Shown here one piece after another: positions 7,020 through 13,716 of a DNA stretch of 24,646 nt (position 1 is its first letter; every line of letters begins with the position of its first letter). Source of the stretch: a virus; the IMG/VR virus record IMGVR_UViG_3300048921_000029, positions 1 to 24,646 of that record; one strand, given 5' to 3'. Made by a program: the position numbers and the translations under genes. Under the pieces are notes generated by a model. That model was not told the origin of the DNA. It made no database searches and worked only from the letters and a program-made list of their open reading frames with translations.

Positions 7020-7474
7020 CAGGCCTCCTGCTTATCGCGCAGCTGCTGGTATTCACAGCTCTGCGGAATTGTCAGGTGGCAGCCGATATTCATCGCCCAG
7101 GCTTCGACCTTGCACAGGAAGATGTACATTTCGCCCGTTTCCAGCTCTGACGTATGACGTAGGGATTGGACGGTGGTGACCTCGCCAGACACGACGTCTA
7201 CACGGTCCTTGCTTTCGTAGCCGAGATAGGTGTGCTTCATCGCGTCTTTGACCCACTCAGGCGTAGCGAATGCCTTGCCCCGGGCGATGAGGTACTCGCT
7301 GATTTCCGTGTACCACATGTGGCTGAGCGCGTTCTGCGACAGGCTGCGCTTCTCGCGCCACGGCTTCACCTGCAGGCGAAAGCATTGCCCGGCATCCAGC
7401 AATGGCTGAATCTGCTGGCCAATGGCCGCGAAGTTACCGCGATGGAGTTTGATGCCGTCTACTGGAAGAGTCAT
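7019..7474 (-). CDS. ninB: NinB recombination protein
   Basis: Homologue of lambda NinB (Orf), a recombination mediator that binds single-stranded DNA and SSB and substitutes for RecFOR functions in phage crosses. The 151-aa protein contains SLSQNALSHMWYTEISEYL (about 44-62), then KHTYLGYESKD and the C-terminal SELETGEMYIFLCKVEAWAM, which are family landmarks; lambda NinB is 146 aa. It opens the nin block. A Shine-Dalgarno AAGGAGG lies directly before GCCGT-ATG. The 187-bp leader upstream holds three hairpins. Confidence 0.9.
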   Translation of the reverse strand: MTLPVDGIKLHRGNFAAIGQQIQPLLDAGQCFRLQVKPWREKRSLSQNALSHMWYTEISEYLIARGKAFATPEWVKDAMKHTYLGYESKDRVDVVSGEVTTVQSLRHTSELETGEMYIFLCKVEAWAMNIGCHLTIPQSCEYQQLRDKQEA

Positions 7475-7500
7475 ACGGCCTCCTTAATGGAAACCGCAGA

Positions 7501-7619
7501 ATGCAGAAAATCGCAGGTGCATTTCTGCATCTGTGACAAGGTGAGGAGTTCAGATTGTGGTCGCATTTAAGTCCCCTTAAATGCGCAGAAGTCACCGGAG
7601 TTGTTCAGGCTCCGATGAC
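7501..7619 (-). ncRNA. Three consecutive hairpins upstream of ninB
   Basis: In minus-strand order: a 10-bp stem GTCATCGGAG/CTCCGGTGAC (7591-7619, one T-G wobble, loop of nine), a perfect 10-bp stem CGCATTTAAG/CTTAAATGCG (7562-7585, loop GGGA), and ATGCAGAAA/TTTCTGCAT (7501-7530, 12-base loop). The wobble in the first is a mismatch on the other strand, which suggests an RNA function on the minus strand. None has a T-tract, so these are not ordinary terminators. The second could alternatively be a protein operator. This covers most of the gap between the HNH gene and ninB. Confidence 0.5.
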
Positions 7620-7661
7620 ATGATTATGGCTGGTTGATTATTGAAAATCAAACAGGAAGGT

Positions 7662-8444
7662 TTATACGCAATAAACAGAATCGTTTGCAGCGCTAGCGCG
7701 ACTTTTTATTGATATTCCTGTAAAGCAATTAGTCATAGAGCAGGTATACCACTCATGCCATATCCCGCCATTTATTGATACTTTCAATAAGTCATCATTG
7801 CCTTTAATTCTGACACCCTCATACAGCATATCAAGACGCTCAATCACCAGCCCGCTTGGCACCTCCATCCTCATTACAAGTACAAACTGCCCAGCGGCGC
7901 TACGTATAGTGATTTTGGGTCCAACACACTCTACATCCCAATTGTCTGTTTTGGCCTGCCATTCGTTCTCATGGATCAGAAGGGTTTCCTGGCCGATAGA
8001 ATTACAAAATATTCCTGACAGGAGCATTGGACCATCGGGATGTTCAGAGGGTTTTACAGATAAGATTGGCTGATCGTTTACAACGATCAAGTGCTGGCAG
8101 TTATGGAAACTAACCCCCGCGAATTTGACTGTTATAGGCGCATTATGAAAATCAAACATCTCACTCGCAAACCCTTCCTGCCTACACTTCGGGTTACGAT
8201 CAGCCATTTCAACTGTATGTGCCGAAAGCCTACCGCGCGCTCTTTTCTGATTGCACTGCGAACAAAGAAGCGTCATACCCTTCGGGTCATGAACTTCTGC
8301 ATCCACAAAGTCAGGCTTAAAATGCTCGTAGTCATAAAATCCAAAGCCGCAAATGACACAGCCGAATCCGCAACGCTGCCTTACCTCACGCTTAACATCT
8401 TCTGGAATGTAACGAGAAAGGCCATGCCTGTTTTTTCCATCCAT
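7662..8444 (-). CDS. HNH-type (His-Me finger) protein with novel C-terminal domain
   Basis: A 260-aa protein. The N-terminal 75 residues have a treble-clef pattern: C29-x2-C32 (CGFGCVICG), acidic-His YEHF (H41), and C61-x2-C64-N65 (LLCSQCNQKRARG), preceded by an IPEDVKREVRQRC helix. This is typical of HNH endonucleases. Residues 100-260 are beta-rich (ITVKFAGVSF, LLIHENEWQAK, GQFVLVMRMEVPSGLVIERL) and unfamiliar. A terminator lies just upstream and structured DNA just downstream, and base composition looks more AT-rich than the neighbours, so it reads as an inserted cargo gene. The Shine-Dalgarno is poor. A nuclease role in exclusion or anti-defence is possible but unproven. Confidence 0.75.
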   Translation of the reverse strand: MDGKNRHGLSRYIPEDVKREVRQRCGFGCVICGFGFYDYEHFKPDFVDAEVHDPKGMTLLCSQCNQKRARGRLSAHTVEMADRNPKCRQEGFASEMFDFHNAPITVKFAGVSFHNCQHLIVVNDQPILSVKPSEHPDGPMLLSGIFCNSIGQETLLIHENEWQAKTDNWDVECVGPKITIRSAAGQFVLVMRMEVPSGLVIERLDMLYEGVRIKGNDDLLKVSINGGIWHEWYTCSMTNCFTGISIKSRASAANDSVYCV

Positions 8445-8515
8445 AGTAGGACCAATAAAAATAGAGATGCTCCCACTCTATCAGAACATTTTATTAGTGT
8501 GTTGGTAGAATACCT

Positions 8516-8537
8516 AAAACCCACCCCTTAGGGTGGG
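8516..8537 (-). terminator. Intrinsic terminator between accessory genes and HNH gene
   Basis: On the minus strand CCCACCC/GGGTGGG (7 bp, loop TAAG) is followed by TTTT. It stands 9 bases after the 161-aa gene ends and 72 bp before the HNH gene begins, separating the HNH gene from the pR operon unless transcripts are antiterminated. The inverse orientation lacks an adjacent T-run of the same quality but ends TCTAATTTT, so it might act both ways. Confidence 0.75.
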
Positions 8538-8545
8538 CTCTAATT

Positions 8546-9031
8546 TTAAGTATTCATCTCCTGCTGCGGCGCTGCTGTAACTGCCACATCCCAGAACTCA
8601 CGAAACAGCGAGTAAGCTCCATTGAGGTTAGTGGCAGCATACGCACCAAGCTCGGAATTAACCTGGACTGCGCGCATCATCTCGTGAGGCATATCAACCG
8701 GCACCAGTACCCAACCATCCGGAATCACAGGAGAGCTGCCATCGGCACCCTGAAGCACGGCGGCGCGGCTACCATTGACCATCTTCACACCCAGGCGGAT
8801 ATCATCCAGCTCAAGGTCGCCTTTAATTTCCGCATGCCGGAAAGCTATCGACATGAACTCCAGGCACTGCTCGTTGGTCCATTCCGTTACAGGCTCCGCT
8901 TCGAGCGATGCCAGCAGGCGACGCATACCAGCTATAGCCATATCGATGTAGACAGATTGAATGCCGCTATTGGCTAAATGCTCAAGCCCTTCGATAGTGT
9001 CGGCGATGGACTCTTTGGTAATGATGCTCAT
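8546..9031 (-). CDS. Accessory early protein (Ead/Ea22-like region)
   Basis: A 161-aa soluble protein in the variable early block between P and the nin genes. The N-terminal half is helical (ESIADTIEGLEHLANSGIQ, then IDMAIAGMRRLLASLEAE). The C-terminal half contains VIPDGWVLVPVDMPHEMM and ends REFWDVAVTAAPQQ. The phrase VIPDGWVLVPV is a recurrent module in Ead/Ea22-type lambdoid accessory proteins, often joined to different N-termini. Function unknown. Three bases separate its start from the stop of the 63-aa gene, and a terminator follows it. Confidence 0.7.
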   Translation of the reverse strand: MSIITKESIADTIEGLEHLANSGIQSVYIDMAIAGMRRLLASLEAEPVTEWTNEQCLEFMSIAFRHAEIKGDLELDDIRLGVKMVNGSRAAVLQGADGSSPVIPDGWVLVPVDMPHEMMRAVQVNSELGAYAATNLNGAYSLFREFWDVAVTAAPQQEMNT

Positions 9032-9034
9032 GGG

Positions 9035-9226
9035 TTAGCCCCTCTCAACGTCGAGCATTTCGTCGTAGTCATATTCGGTTTCAGAGCCATCAGTTCCGAA
9101 CAGGGTAACGGTGTCATCCTCCATCCAGAACGATTTAACCGTGTATCGTTTGCCGTGAGAAGTGATAACCACATCGCCAGGTTCAACGTCTTCGGAACGT
9201 ATCTGCAGTTTGTCGATGTTGCTCAT
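9035..9226 (-). CDS. Small beta-barrel-like accessory protein
   Basis: A 63-aa acidic protein. The sequence VEPGDVVITSHGKRYTVKSF followed by WMEDDTVTLFGTDG has the rhythm of a small SH3-like or Tudor-like barrel (alternating strands, GD and DG turns). The ATG overlaps the stop of the 155-aa gene upstream (ATGA), showing coupled translation in the pR operon. No family is recognised. It may bind protein or nucleic acid, but this is a fold guess from pattern only. Confidence 0.65.
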   Translation of the reverse strand: MSNIDKLQIRSEDVEPGDVVITSHGKRYTVKSFWMEDDTVTLFGTDGSETEYDYDEMLDVERG

Positions 9227-9690
9227 TGGGCGGCCTCCTGGCGGATTTCATTCGCAAAATCAGCTGCGTCATCTGCTCTTTGACGATACTTCAGGCGAGA
9301 TGAATCGCTGATGCTAATTCCTGGGTCGGTTTCGTTTGCAATGGCGTACCAGGCATTCGCCAACCGCTCCACACCCTGCGCCCGCACTTCAGCCAGAAAG
9401 GCGTCGGTCGCTGGGGTTTTAATATCGTTAAGCGCATCAGTGAATCCGCCGCGCTCCATGCCTAATTCAGCTTCGTAATCAGCATCGAATGCAGCGTCTT
9501 TGCAGAACTTAATCAGCCTCGCATTCTCCGCAGCCAGCGCCGCGCATCTGGCTTCACCTTCTGCCACGCCAGCCTGGTACGCTTCGAACATGTGCTGTGT
9601 CTCCTCGCGCACAAAGCTTCTGTCTTCTTCCATCGCTGGCGAGCAGCCGTTATTGTTCTTGGTAAACCACTCGATAAATTTCTGTTTCAT
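9223..9690 (-). CDS. Ead/Ea22-like accessory protein
   Basis: A 155-aa acidic, mostly helical protein. The frame is open to 9747, but the ATG at 9690 overlaps the stop of the preceding gene and has GGAGGGTAGGGG upstream, so the start MKQKFIEWFTKN is preferred. A coiled segment (QAGVAEGEARCAALAAENARL, about 45-65) is followed by TDAFLAEVRAQGVERLANAW, a sequence often seen in Ead/Ea22-type proteins of lambdoid phages. Exact role unknown; such genes are dispensable and exchanged frequently between phages. Confidence 0.7.
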   Translation of the reverse strand: MKQKFIEWFTKNNNGCSPAMEEDRSFVREETQHMFEAYQAGVAEGEARCAALAAENARLIKFCKDAAFDADYEAELGMERGGFTDALNDIKTPATDAFLAEVRAQGVERLANAWYAIANETDPGISISDSSRLKYRQRADDAADFANEIRQEAAQ

Positions 9691-9965
9691 ACCCCTACCC
9701 TCCCCCAAACCATCAATACTCGCTTCATCGCCGGACTGTTCCGGCACTCCTGAAATATTCCGTTGGTGCAGCTACGCGCGGTGCCGTCCTGCTCTTCCGG
9801 CGTCGCCAGTCGATAGGTCACCGTTCGCCAGACCTTGCTCACCCGGACAATCTTGCGGGCCCGCTCCAGATCGATAGCGTTCTTCGTGATGCAGTTGATG
9901 GTCATGCCGCACTCTGTGGCCACATCCTTCGCGGTGAAGGTCCGGTGCGTTTCGAGATAACGCAA
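9687..9965 (-). CDS. Small winged-helix protein following P (TTG start)
   Basis: A 92-aa protein with a helix-turn-helix core: RTFTAKDVATECGMTINCIT, then KNAIDLERARKIVRVSKVWR and TVTYRLA, i.e. two helices, recognition helix and a wing, likely DNA-binding. The C-terminal part (ECRNSPAMKRVLMVWGRVGV) is helical. No in-frame ATG exists before a stop; the TTG at 9965 has AAAGG five bases upstream. An ATG lies at 9977-9979 in the +1 frame (ATGAAAGGC), which would give MKAIL joined to RYLE if one A were absent, so the present start may be the result of a one-base change. It is linked to P (14-base gap) and to the next gene by ATGA. Confidence 0.7.
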   Translation of the reverse strand: MRYLETHRTFTAKDVATECGMTINCITKNAIDLERARKIVRVSKVWRTVTYRLATPEEQDGTARSCTNGIFQECRNSPAMKRVLMVWGRVGV

Positions 9966-9979
9966 AATTGCCTTTCATC

Positions 9980-10669
9980 TCACACCATCCCGTTCGACTT
10001 GTTGCGGTTGTACTTCGCCTGAAGCAGCTGGATCGGCGTCGGCCCGTGCTCGGCAACCGGTGCTGCAATAGCCCGGCGTACCGGCGGCACTGGCTTACCC
10101 TCGGTGACGCGCTTCTCCCACATGTCCAGCAAATCACCCGCCTCTCGTGCCAGCTCACCATGCGTTAACTGGCGCTCTGTGCTGCGGTGACGCAGTTCTA
10201 CGCAGATGTGGTACATGACCGGCTGAGACCAGGGGAATTGCTCGCTGGATGAGAATTCGAACGAACGGTTACGCCAGTCCCAGTATTCTGCGATCACCTG
10301 GTCAACGGTAATTCCCAGCGCCCCGCCGCTCTGTTTGCACCAGGCGACGAACTGGCCCGGAGACGGCAGGAATGGGCGCTCCTGGCGGCGGGCAATGCGC
10401 ATACCGGCATCAACCTGGGCCATTGAGTGGATCCCGTTTTCCTGAAACGCCAGCAGCCACTGACGGCGAAATTCGTTCAGGTCGTCCTGGGTGCGGAAGT
10501 TCGCCATGCTGGCCGGGAACGCGGCACGCAGCTCGTTGAACAGCTTGTTGAATACCTGCGCCACCTGTTCTACCGGCGCTCGCTCCTGGTACTGCTCTGG
10601 CAGGTTATGGGCCATGCGGCTCATCTGCTCGCGGTCGTGGTTACGCATCTGCTCTGCAAGAGATTTCAT
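9980..10669 (-). CDS. P: Replication protein P
   Basis: Lambda P-type helicase loader: it captures the host DnaB helicase and brings it to O bound at the origin. The 229-aa protein (lambda P 233 aa) starts MKSLAEQMRNHDREQMSRMA and contains VAQVFNKLFNELRAAFPAS and LNEFRRQWLLAFQENGI, then QERPFLPSPGQFVAWCKQ, all recognisable family segments. The proline-rich and basic C-terminus ends LLQAKYNRNKSNGMV. Its ATG overlaps the O stop (ATGA), as in a coupled O-P pair. Confidence 0.93.
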   Translation of the reverse strand: MKSLAEQMRNHDREQMSRMAHNLPEQYQERAPVEQVAQVFNKLFNELRAAFPASMANFRTQDDLNEFRRQWLLAFQENGIHSMAQVDAGMRIARRQERPFLPSPGQFVAWCKQSGGALGITVDQVIAEYWDWRNRSFEFSSSEQFPWSQPVMYHICVELRHRSTERQLTHGELAREAGDLLDMWEKRVTEGKPVPPVRRAIAAPVAEHGPTPIQLLQAKYNRNKSNGMV

Positions 10670-11565
10670 CGGATCACCCCGTAGGCCCAGTCAGTGTTGT
10701 TGAAGTCCAGATCCGGCTTAGCGGCTGGTTTGACAGCGAACTTAGGCTTAAACAGTCCCTGATAACCGTTCGCAATACTGGTGTTGATCACGTCGACCGG
10801 ATTGTGTCCGTCTTCCAGGCACTCTTTCAGCAGCTTGAATGCCTTCGTGACGGTCAGCTCAGTTTTGATCGGCTTGCCAGACTGTTTGCGGTAAGCAACC
10901 CATTCCTGCCAGGCGGTTTGGTTTAGCCATTCAGGAACGTCAACACCGAGCGGATCAAACTTGTCTTTCCCCCTTGGGGGATTAGAGGGGGTATTAGGTT
11001 TTATATTTGTCTTTGGAAGAATGTCTTTGGTGTTCCCTGTTTTCAGGGATACCTCTCCCTGTTTTTGGGGATGGTTATCCCTGTTTTCAGGGATGGTTTG
11101 CGGGGGGATTTCGCTATCCCCGATTTCAGGGATGGTAATAACCTGCGTTACAGCTTCAGCGACCGGAAAACTGACCGGGCACTTTGCACATTTTGGCTTT
11201 GTGTAAGCCCAGCTATCCAGGAGTGTGTTGATCCCGATGTAACGTGTCTGCCCGATTCTGCGCATCTTAATGATGTTGCGATAAGCCAGGCTGAGCACAG
11301 CTTCAGAAACGTGCTTAACGGCCAGTCTGGTTTTATCTGCAATGAGGCTGTTGGTGATCCGGTCCTCTTTCTTGGACCAGCCATACGTCAGGCGAACAAT
11401 AGCATTCAGCACGCGGAACTCACGCCCCGAAAGCTCTACGAAACACAGGGCATCCTGAATCTGGTTAGCAAGGCGAAGATAGCCATTTTCCAGATCGGCC
11501 ATGCGATTCTCCTGCTGCGCCGGTTGCTGCGCAGGGAATTTGATTACTTTGGCGGTGTTTGACAT
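10666..11565 (-). CDS. O: Replication initiator O
   Basis: Origin-binding initiator. The 299-aa protein (the same length as lambda O by memory) has an N-terminal winged-helix DNA-binding domain (GYLRLANQIQDALCFVELSG to YIGINTLLDSW, about 28-118). A linker encoded by the iteron DNA follows (repeated PE/PENRDN/PQKQG elements, about 144-180). The C-terminal domain binds P (PEWLNQTAWQEWVAYRKQSG onward). A Shine-Dalgarno AGGAG lies five bases before the ATG. The initiator gene thus contains its own binding sites, as in lambda. It is followed by P with a 4-base overlap. Confidence 0.94.
   Translation of the reverse strand: MSNTAKVIKFPAQQPAQQENRMADLENGYLRLANQIQDALCFVELSGREFRVLNAIVRLTYGWSKKEDRITNSLIADKTRLAVKHVSEAVLSLAYRNIIKMRRIGQTRYIGINTLLDSWAYTKPKCAKCPVSFPVAEAVTQVITIPEIGDSEIPPQTIPENRDNHPQKQGEVSLKTGNTKDILPKTNIKPNTPSNPPRGKDKFDPLGVDVPEWLNQTAWQEWVAYRKQSGKPIKTELTVTKAFKLLKECLEDGHNPVDVINTSIANGYQGLFKPKFAVKPAAKPDLDFNNTDWAYGVIR
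10995..11132 (-). other. Replication origin: four iterons plus AT-rich segment inside O
   Basis: Four imperfect palindromic iterons lie at 11034-11049, 11056-11071, 11078-11093 and 11117-11132, with consensus TCCCTGTTTTCAGGGA. The first three start exactly 22 bp apart and the fourth is displaced by 39 bp. Adjacent, on the O C-terminal side, is an AT-rich stretch (about 10995-11030) containing a doubled CCAAAGAC on the minus strand, the expected site of duplex opening. Layout and position within O match the lambda-type origin. Confidence 0.88.
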
Positions 11566-11601
11566 ACTTACTCCTGCAAAGAGTCCAAACGATTTGCACC
11601 T

Positions 11602-11634
11602 GAAAGTCGGTTCTGTTCGCGCAGACCGGCTTTC
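11602..11634. promoter_or_regulatory. Long hairpin in the ydaT-O intergenic leader
   Basis: On the plus strand GAAAGTCGGT-T-CTG / CAG-ACCGGCTTTC pairs almost continuously (13 pairs with one T-G wobble and one bulged T) around the loop TTCGCG. On the minus transcript the wobble becomes a C-A mismatch. It occupies most of the 85-bp gap before O. It could be a nut/put-like element, an operator, or act on an antisense transcript; nothing here decides this. Confidence 0.4.
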
Positions 11635-11650
11635 GCCATTTCTGTAGTTC

Positions 11651-12196
11651 TCACATACCCCCCAGCATCGACGTAACCATCGTCATCAGCGGCCCTACCT
11701 GCTCAGGCATGAGTCTGAACAGCGACGCTATACCCTCGCTTACCTCTTTCAGCTTCTGATGCTCTGGAGCGTCCAGCAGAACGGCTTGTTTAGCTTCGGC
11801 ACACTCTTTCATCGCAGAGGCGATCAGCGACATCGTGTCGTTCTGCGGCGCCAAACGGTTTCGATACTCCAGCGGCAGGACGGACATGATTGCCGGCGCC
11901 AGCTGGCGAATGTTGTTGGCGGCGTATTCGGTGTCGCCATCAATCCAGCGGAATACCTTCTGCATCTGGCGGTGCGAGTCAGTCGGGATATCCAGACCGG
12001 TGCCGCCAGTTGACCGCCACTCTTCCACAATCAGCGCTGCGACAAATTCACGGCTGCGGCAATCAGCGGCCCAGGCGCGAACTGCTACGCGGATCCCATC
12101 GATGTTTAACGCCGCGGAATCAGGTTCCCGGCGATTCTGGTAAATCATCGCTGTTGGCGAAAATTTGTTACCTTGTTGATACGCAAGTGAATGCAT
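11651..12196 (-). CDS. ydaT: YdaT-family regulator in the cII position
   Basis: A 181-aa homologue of YdaT of the E. coli Rac prophage, recognisable in AVRAWAADCRSREFVAALIV and VFRWIDGDTEYAANNIRQLA followed by PAIMSVLPLEYRNRL. YdaT was first called a toxin and is now regarded as a tetrameric POU-like DNA-binding protein in the place of CII. The N-terminal half holds the helical DNA-binding region, and the C-terminal helices (EHQKLKEVSEGIASLFRLM) probably oligomerise. AAGGA five bases before the ATG gives a good start. It follows cro by 29 bp and precedes O, so it is expected to be made early and steer the lysis-lysogeny choice or affect host division. Confidence 0.8.
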   Translation of the reverse strand: MHSLAYQQGNKFSPTAMIYQNRREPDSAALNIDGIRVAVRAWAADCRSREFVAALIVEEWRSTGGTGLDIPTDSHRQMQKVFRWIDGDTEYAANNIRQLAPAIMSVLPLEYRNRLAPQNDTMSLIASAMKECAEAKQAVLLDAPEHQKLKEVSEGIASLFRLMPEQVGPLMTMVTSMLGGM

Positions 12197-12225
12197 TGCT
12201 TTCCTTTCGTTGTTAGGGCCGCTGG

Positions 12226-12444
12226 TTAGGCGGCGTTGCTGTTGATTGGTGGAAAAACGTCATCGACGCTTACTGAAGCGCCATGCTTATTCAGAGCCGC
12301 AACAATCGCCCGGCACTGCTCCAGGCTTAAGCTGCGTTTGTTTTTTTCGTAATGGCATACCGCGCCTGTAGTCAGGTTCAGCTCTTCCGCCATCTGGCGC
12401 TGAGTCAAGCCGATGTTTCTGCGGATTTTTCGGATGTTGTTCAT
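12226..12444 (-). CDS. cro: Cro-like repressor
   Basis: A 72-aa helix-turn-helix protein, first gene of the pR operon: [20 protein letters not shown] then [20 protein letters not shown] is a complete lambda-type HTH (helices 2 and 3 at about residues 14-33). The ATG has AAGGAG seven bases upstream and a leader of only about 17-20 bases after the predicted pR start. It should bind the 13-bp operators upstream and oppose CI. The C-terminus ([15 protein letters not shown]) is short. Position opposite cI makes the assignment firm. Confidence 0.88.
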   Translation of the reverse strand: MNNIRKIRRNIGLTQRQMAEELNLTTGAVCHYEKNKRSLSLEQCRAIVAALNKHGASVSVDDVFPPINSNAA

Positions 12445-12468
12445 GTCGGGTCTCCTTTAAACAACTTA

Positions 12469-12497
12469 AATATACGTTTTGTATTCTTTGTTCGCAA
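12469..12497 (-). promoter_or_regulatory. Promoter pR
   Basis: On the minus strand -35 TTGCGA (12492-12497), a 17-bp spacer and -10 TATATT (12469-12474) drive cro. The operator at 12472-12484 overlaps the -10 and spacer, and the next operator (12505-12517) sits just upstream of -35. It is the mirror image of pL at 13945-13973, which has the same -10 and spacing. Confidence 0.82.
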
Positions 12498-12543
12498 GCA
12501 AAATATACGAATTGTGTCTCGCGCAAATATATACAACTTGTAT
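12472..12543. promoter_or_regulatory. Right operator OR: three CI/Cro sites
   Basis: Three related 13-bp partly palindromic sites occur: ATACGTTTTGTAT (12472-12484), ATACGAATTGTGT (12505-12517) and ATACAACTTGTAT (12531-12543, a perfect palindrome about a central C). Centres are 33 and 26 bp apart. They lie in the divergent cro-cI gap. The third is only 9 bases from the cI start codon. The promoter for cI (pRM) is ambiguous; a TATACG at 12504-12509 or a TATATA at 12528-12533 could be its -10. Confidence 0.85.
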
Positions 12544-12552
12544 CATTCGGGT

Positions 12553-13212
12553 ATGACTATGAAATGGTACGACTTAGCTAAGACCCTGATGAAAAGTCAG
12601 GGCATCAATCAGGAACAGCTGGCAGAGCACCTCGGTATTACTAAGGGTGCGGTAAGTCATTGGCTGAACGCTCGGCGTGAGCCAAGCCTTTCCGAGATCG
12701 CGAAAATATTGCAGTTCCTTGGCAAAAAGAACTTTTCCGTAGGAGCAGGCGGCTTGATCATTGATGACACACTTAAGGGTGATGTTGAGTATGCTGGTCC
12801 CTATAGCCCGGGAAATAAGTACCCAGTAATCAGCAGCGTTCAGGCTGGTTCATGGTGCGAAGCGGTTGAGCCCTACACCCTAAAAGATATAGATCTCTGG
12901 CTTGAGTCAAATGCTCACATCCAGGGTGACGCGTTCTGGTTGCTCGTTGAGGGTGAGTCAATGACTGCCCCTACTGGGTTGAGTATTCCTGAAGGAACCT
13001 ATGTACTTTTCGACACCGGAAGAGACGCAGTCAATGGTAGTCTGGTAATTGCCAAGCTATCTGAATCGAACGAAGCAACTTTCAAAAAGCTAGTCATCGA
13101 TGGTGGACAAAGGTATCTGAAGGGCCTAAATCCGCAATGGCCACTGGTGCCTATTAACGGGAACTGCAGGATTATTGGCGTAGCTGTGGAAACAAAGCTA
13201 AGGCTTATTTAA
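12553..13212 (+). CDS. cI: CI-type repressor (LexA/S24-like)
   Basis: A 219-aa prophage repressor. The N-terminal HTH is INQEQLAEHLGITKGAVSHW (18-37). The C-terminal peptidase-like domain has the cleavage site Ala98-Gly99 (SSVQAGSW), catalytic Ser136 (EGESM) and Lys178 (ATFKKL), so RecA-stimulated self-cleavage and SOS induction are expected. The start is placed at the ATG at 12553 (MTMKW); the frame is open further upstream through the operators, which cannot be coding. A second ATG at 12559 is possible, and the ribosome-binding site is weak, so translation may be near-leaderless. It binds the OR and OL sites. The secreted-protein gene follows 21 bases later. Confidence 0.92.
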   Translation: MTMKWYDLAKTLMKSQGINQEQLAEHLGITKGAVSHWLNARREPSLSEIAKILQFLGKKNFSVGAGGLIIDDTLKGDVEYAGPYSPGNKYPVISSVQAGSWCEAVEPYTLKDIDLWLESNAHIQGDAFWLLVEGESMTAPTGLSIPEGTYVLFDTGRDAVNGSLVIAKLSESNEATFKKLVIDGGQRYLKGLNPQWPLVPINGNCRIIGVAVETKLRLI

Positions 13213-13233
13213 ACGTAAACAGTAAGGATGCTT

Positions 13234-13716
13234 ATGAAAAACTCTGTCTTGTTAGCGCTATTGCTTTGCTCAACATCTCTTTATGCGCAGGACTTGTCTT
13301 TGGTTGATAGCGCAAAAACCGCCGTTATTGATAACCTGAAGTCCCGTGATGCTACAAACAAGTGCGAAGATTTTATGAGGGTAGCTGCTGCTGATGAGTC
13401 TAAGAAACCATTAGCCATAGCCACTTGTGACAACACCTTTGCAGTTGCAAACGGCCTCACCTTTAGTGACGTAAAAGTTGTTGAATCAGAAAGTGGAAAA
13501 GCTGTCTGCGGTGTAGTTTCTGGGAAAACACACCTCAGCAAAATTGGCGCTAGGTTCGTATACATTGAAAAAAACAAAGCTGTGACAATCAAGCCTTCTA
13601 AGCAGCCGATAATGACAAGCTCTGCGGCTGGAGATTTTGGGCGAAACCAGGTAAAAATTGAAAATAAACAGTACGATCTAGTATCTACCGCCTATTGCCA
13701 GCCCCCAACAAACTAA
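13234..13716 (+). CDS. Secreted four-cysteine protein cotranscribed with cI
   Basis: A 160-aa protein with a clear Sec signal peptide (MKNSVLLALLLCSTSLYA, cleavage expected after Ala18). The mature 142 residues carry four cysteines (44, 65, 92, 155), enough for two periplasmic disulfides, and end VSTAYCQPPTN. Of two ATGs, the second (13234) has TAAGG six bases upstream and starts the signal peptide properly. It begins 21 bases after cI and ends before a GC-rich hairpin, so it should be expressed from the lysogen, like rex genes or morons. I do not recognise the family; superinfection exclusion or another lysogenic-conversion role is inference from position and export. Confidence 0.82.
   Translation: MKNSVLLALLLCSTSLYAQDLSLVDSAKTAVIDNLKSRDATNKCEDFMRVAAADESKKPLAIATCDNTFAVANGLTFSDVKVVESESGKAVCGVVSGKTHLSKIGARFVYIEKNKAVTIKPSKQPIMTSSAAGDFGRNQVKIENKQYDLVSTAYCQPPTN

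Noticed and set aside
7501-7619. CRISPR array
   Set aside because: The repeats here and elsewhere are inverted pairs, not regular direct repeats with unique spacers.
8546-9690. Accessory early genes as a toxin-antitoxin or defence pair
   Set aside because: They carry Ead/Ea22-like modules and are coupled in the pR operon; no toxin or antitoxin features seen.
9772-10161. Minus-strand frame with ATG at 9977 overlapping P and the winged-helix gene
   Set aside because: Arg/Ser/Gly-rich out-of-frame shadow; the winged-helix reading in the other frame has a clear fold pattern.
11065-11562. Plus-strand frame of 165 codons opposite O
   Set aside because: Spans the iterons and the O DNA-binding domain; translation shows no domain pattern.
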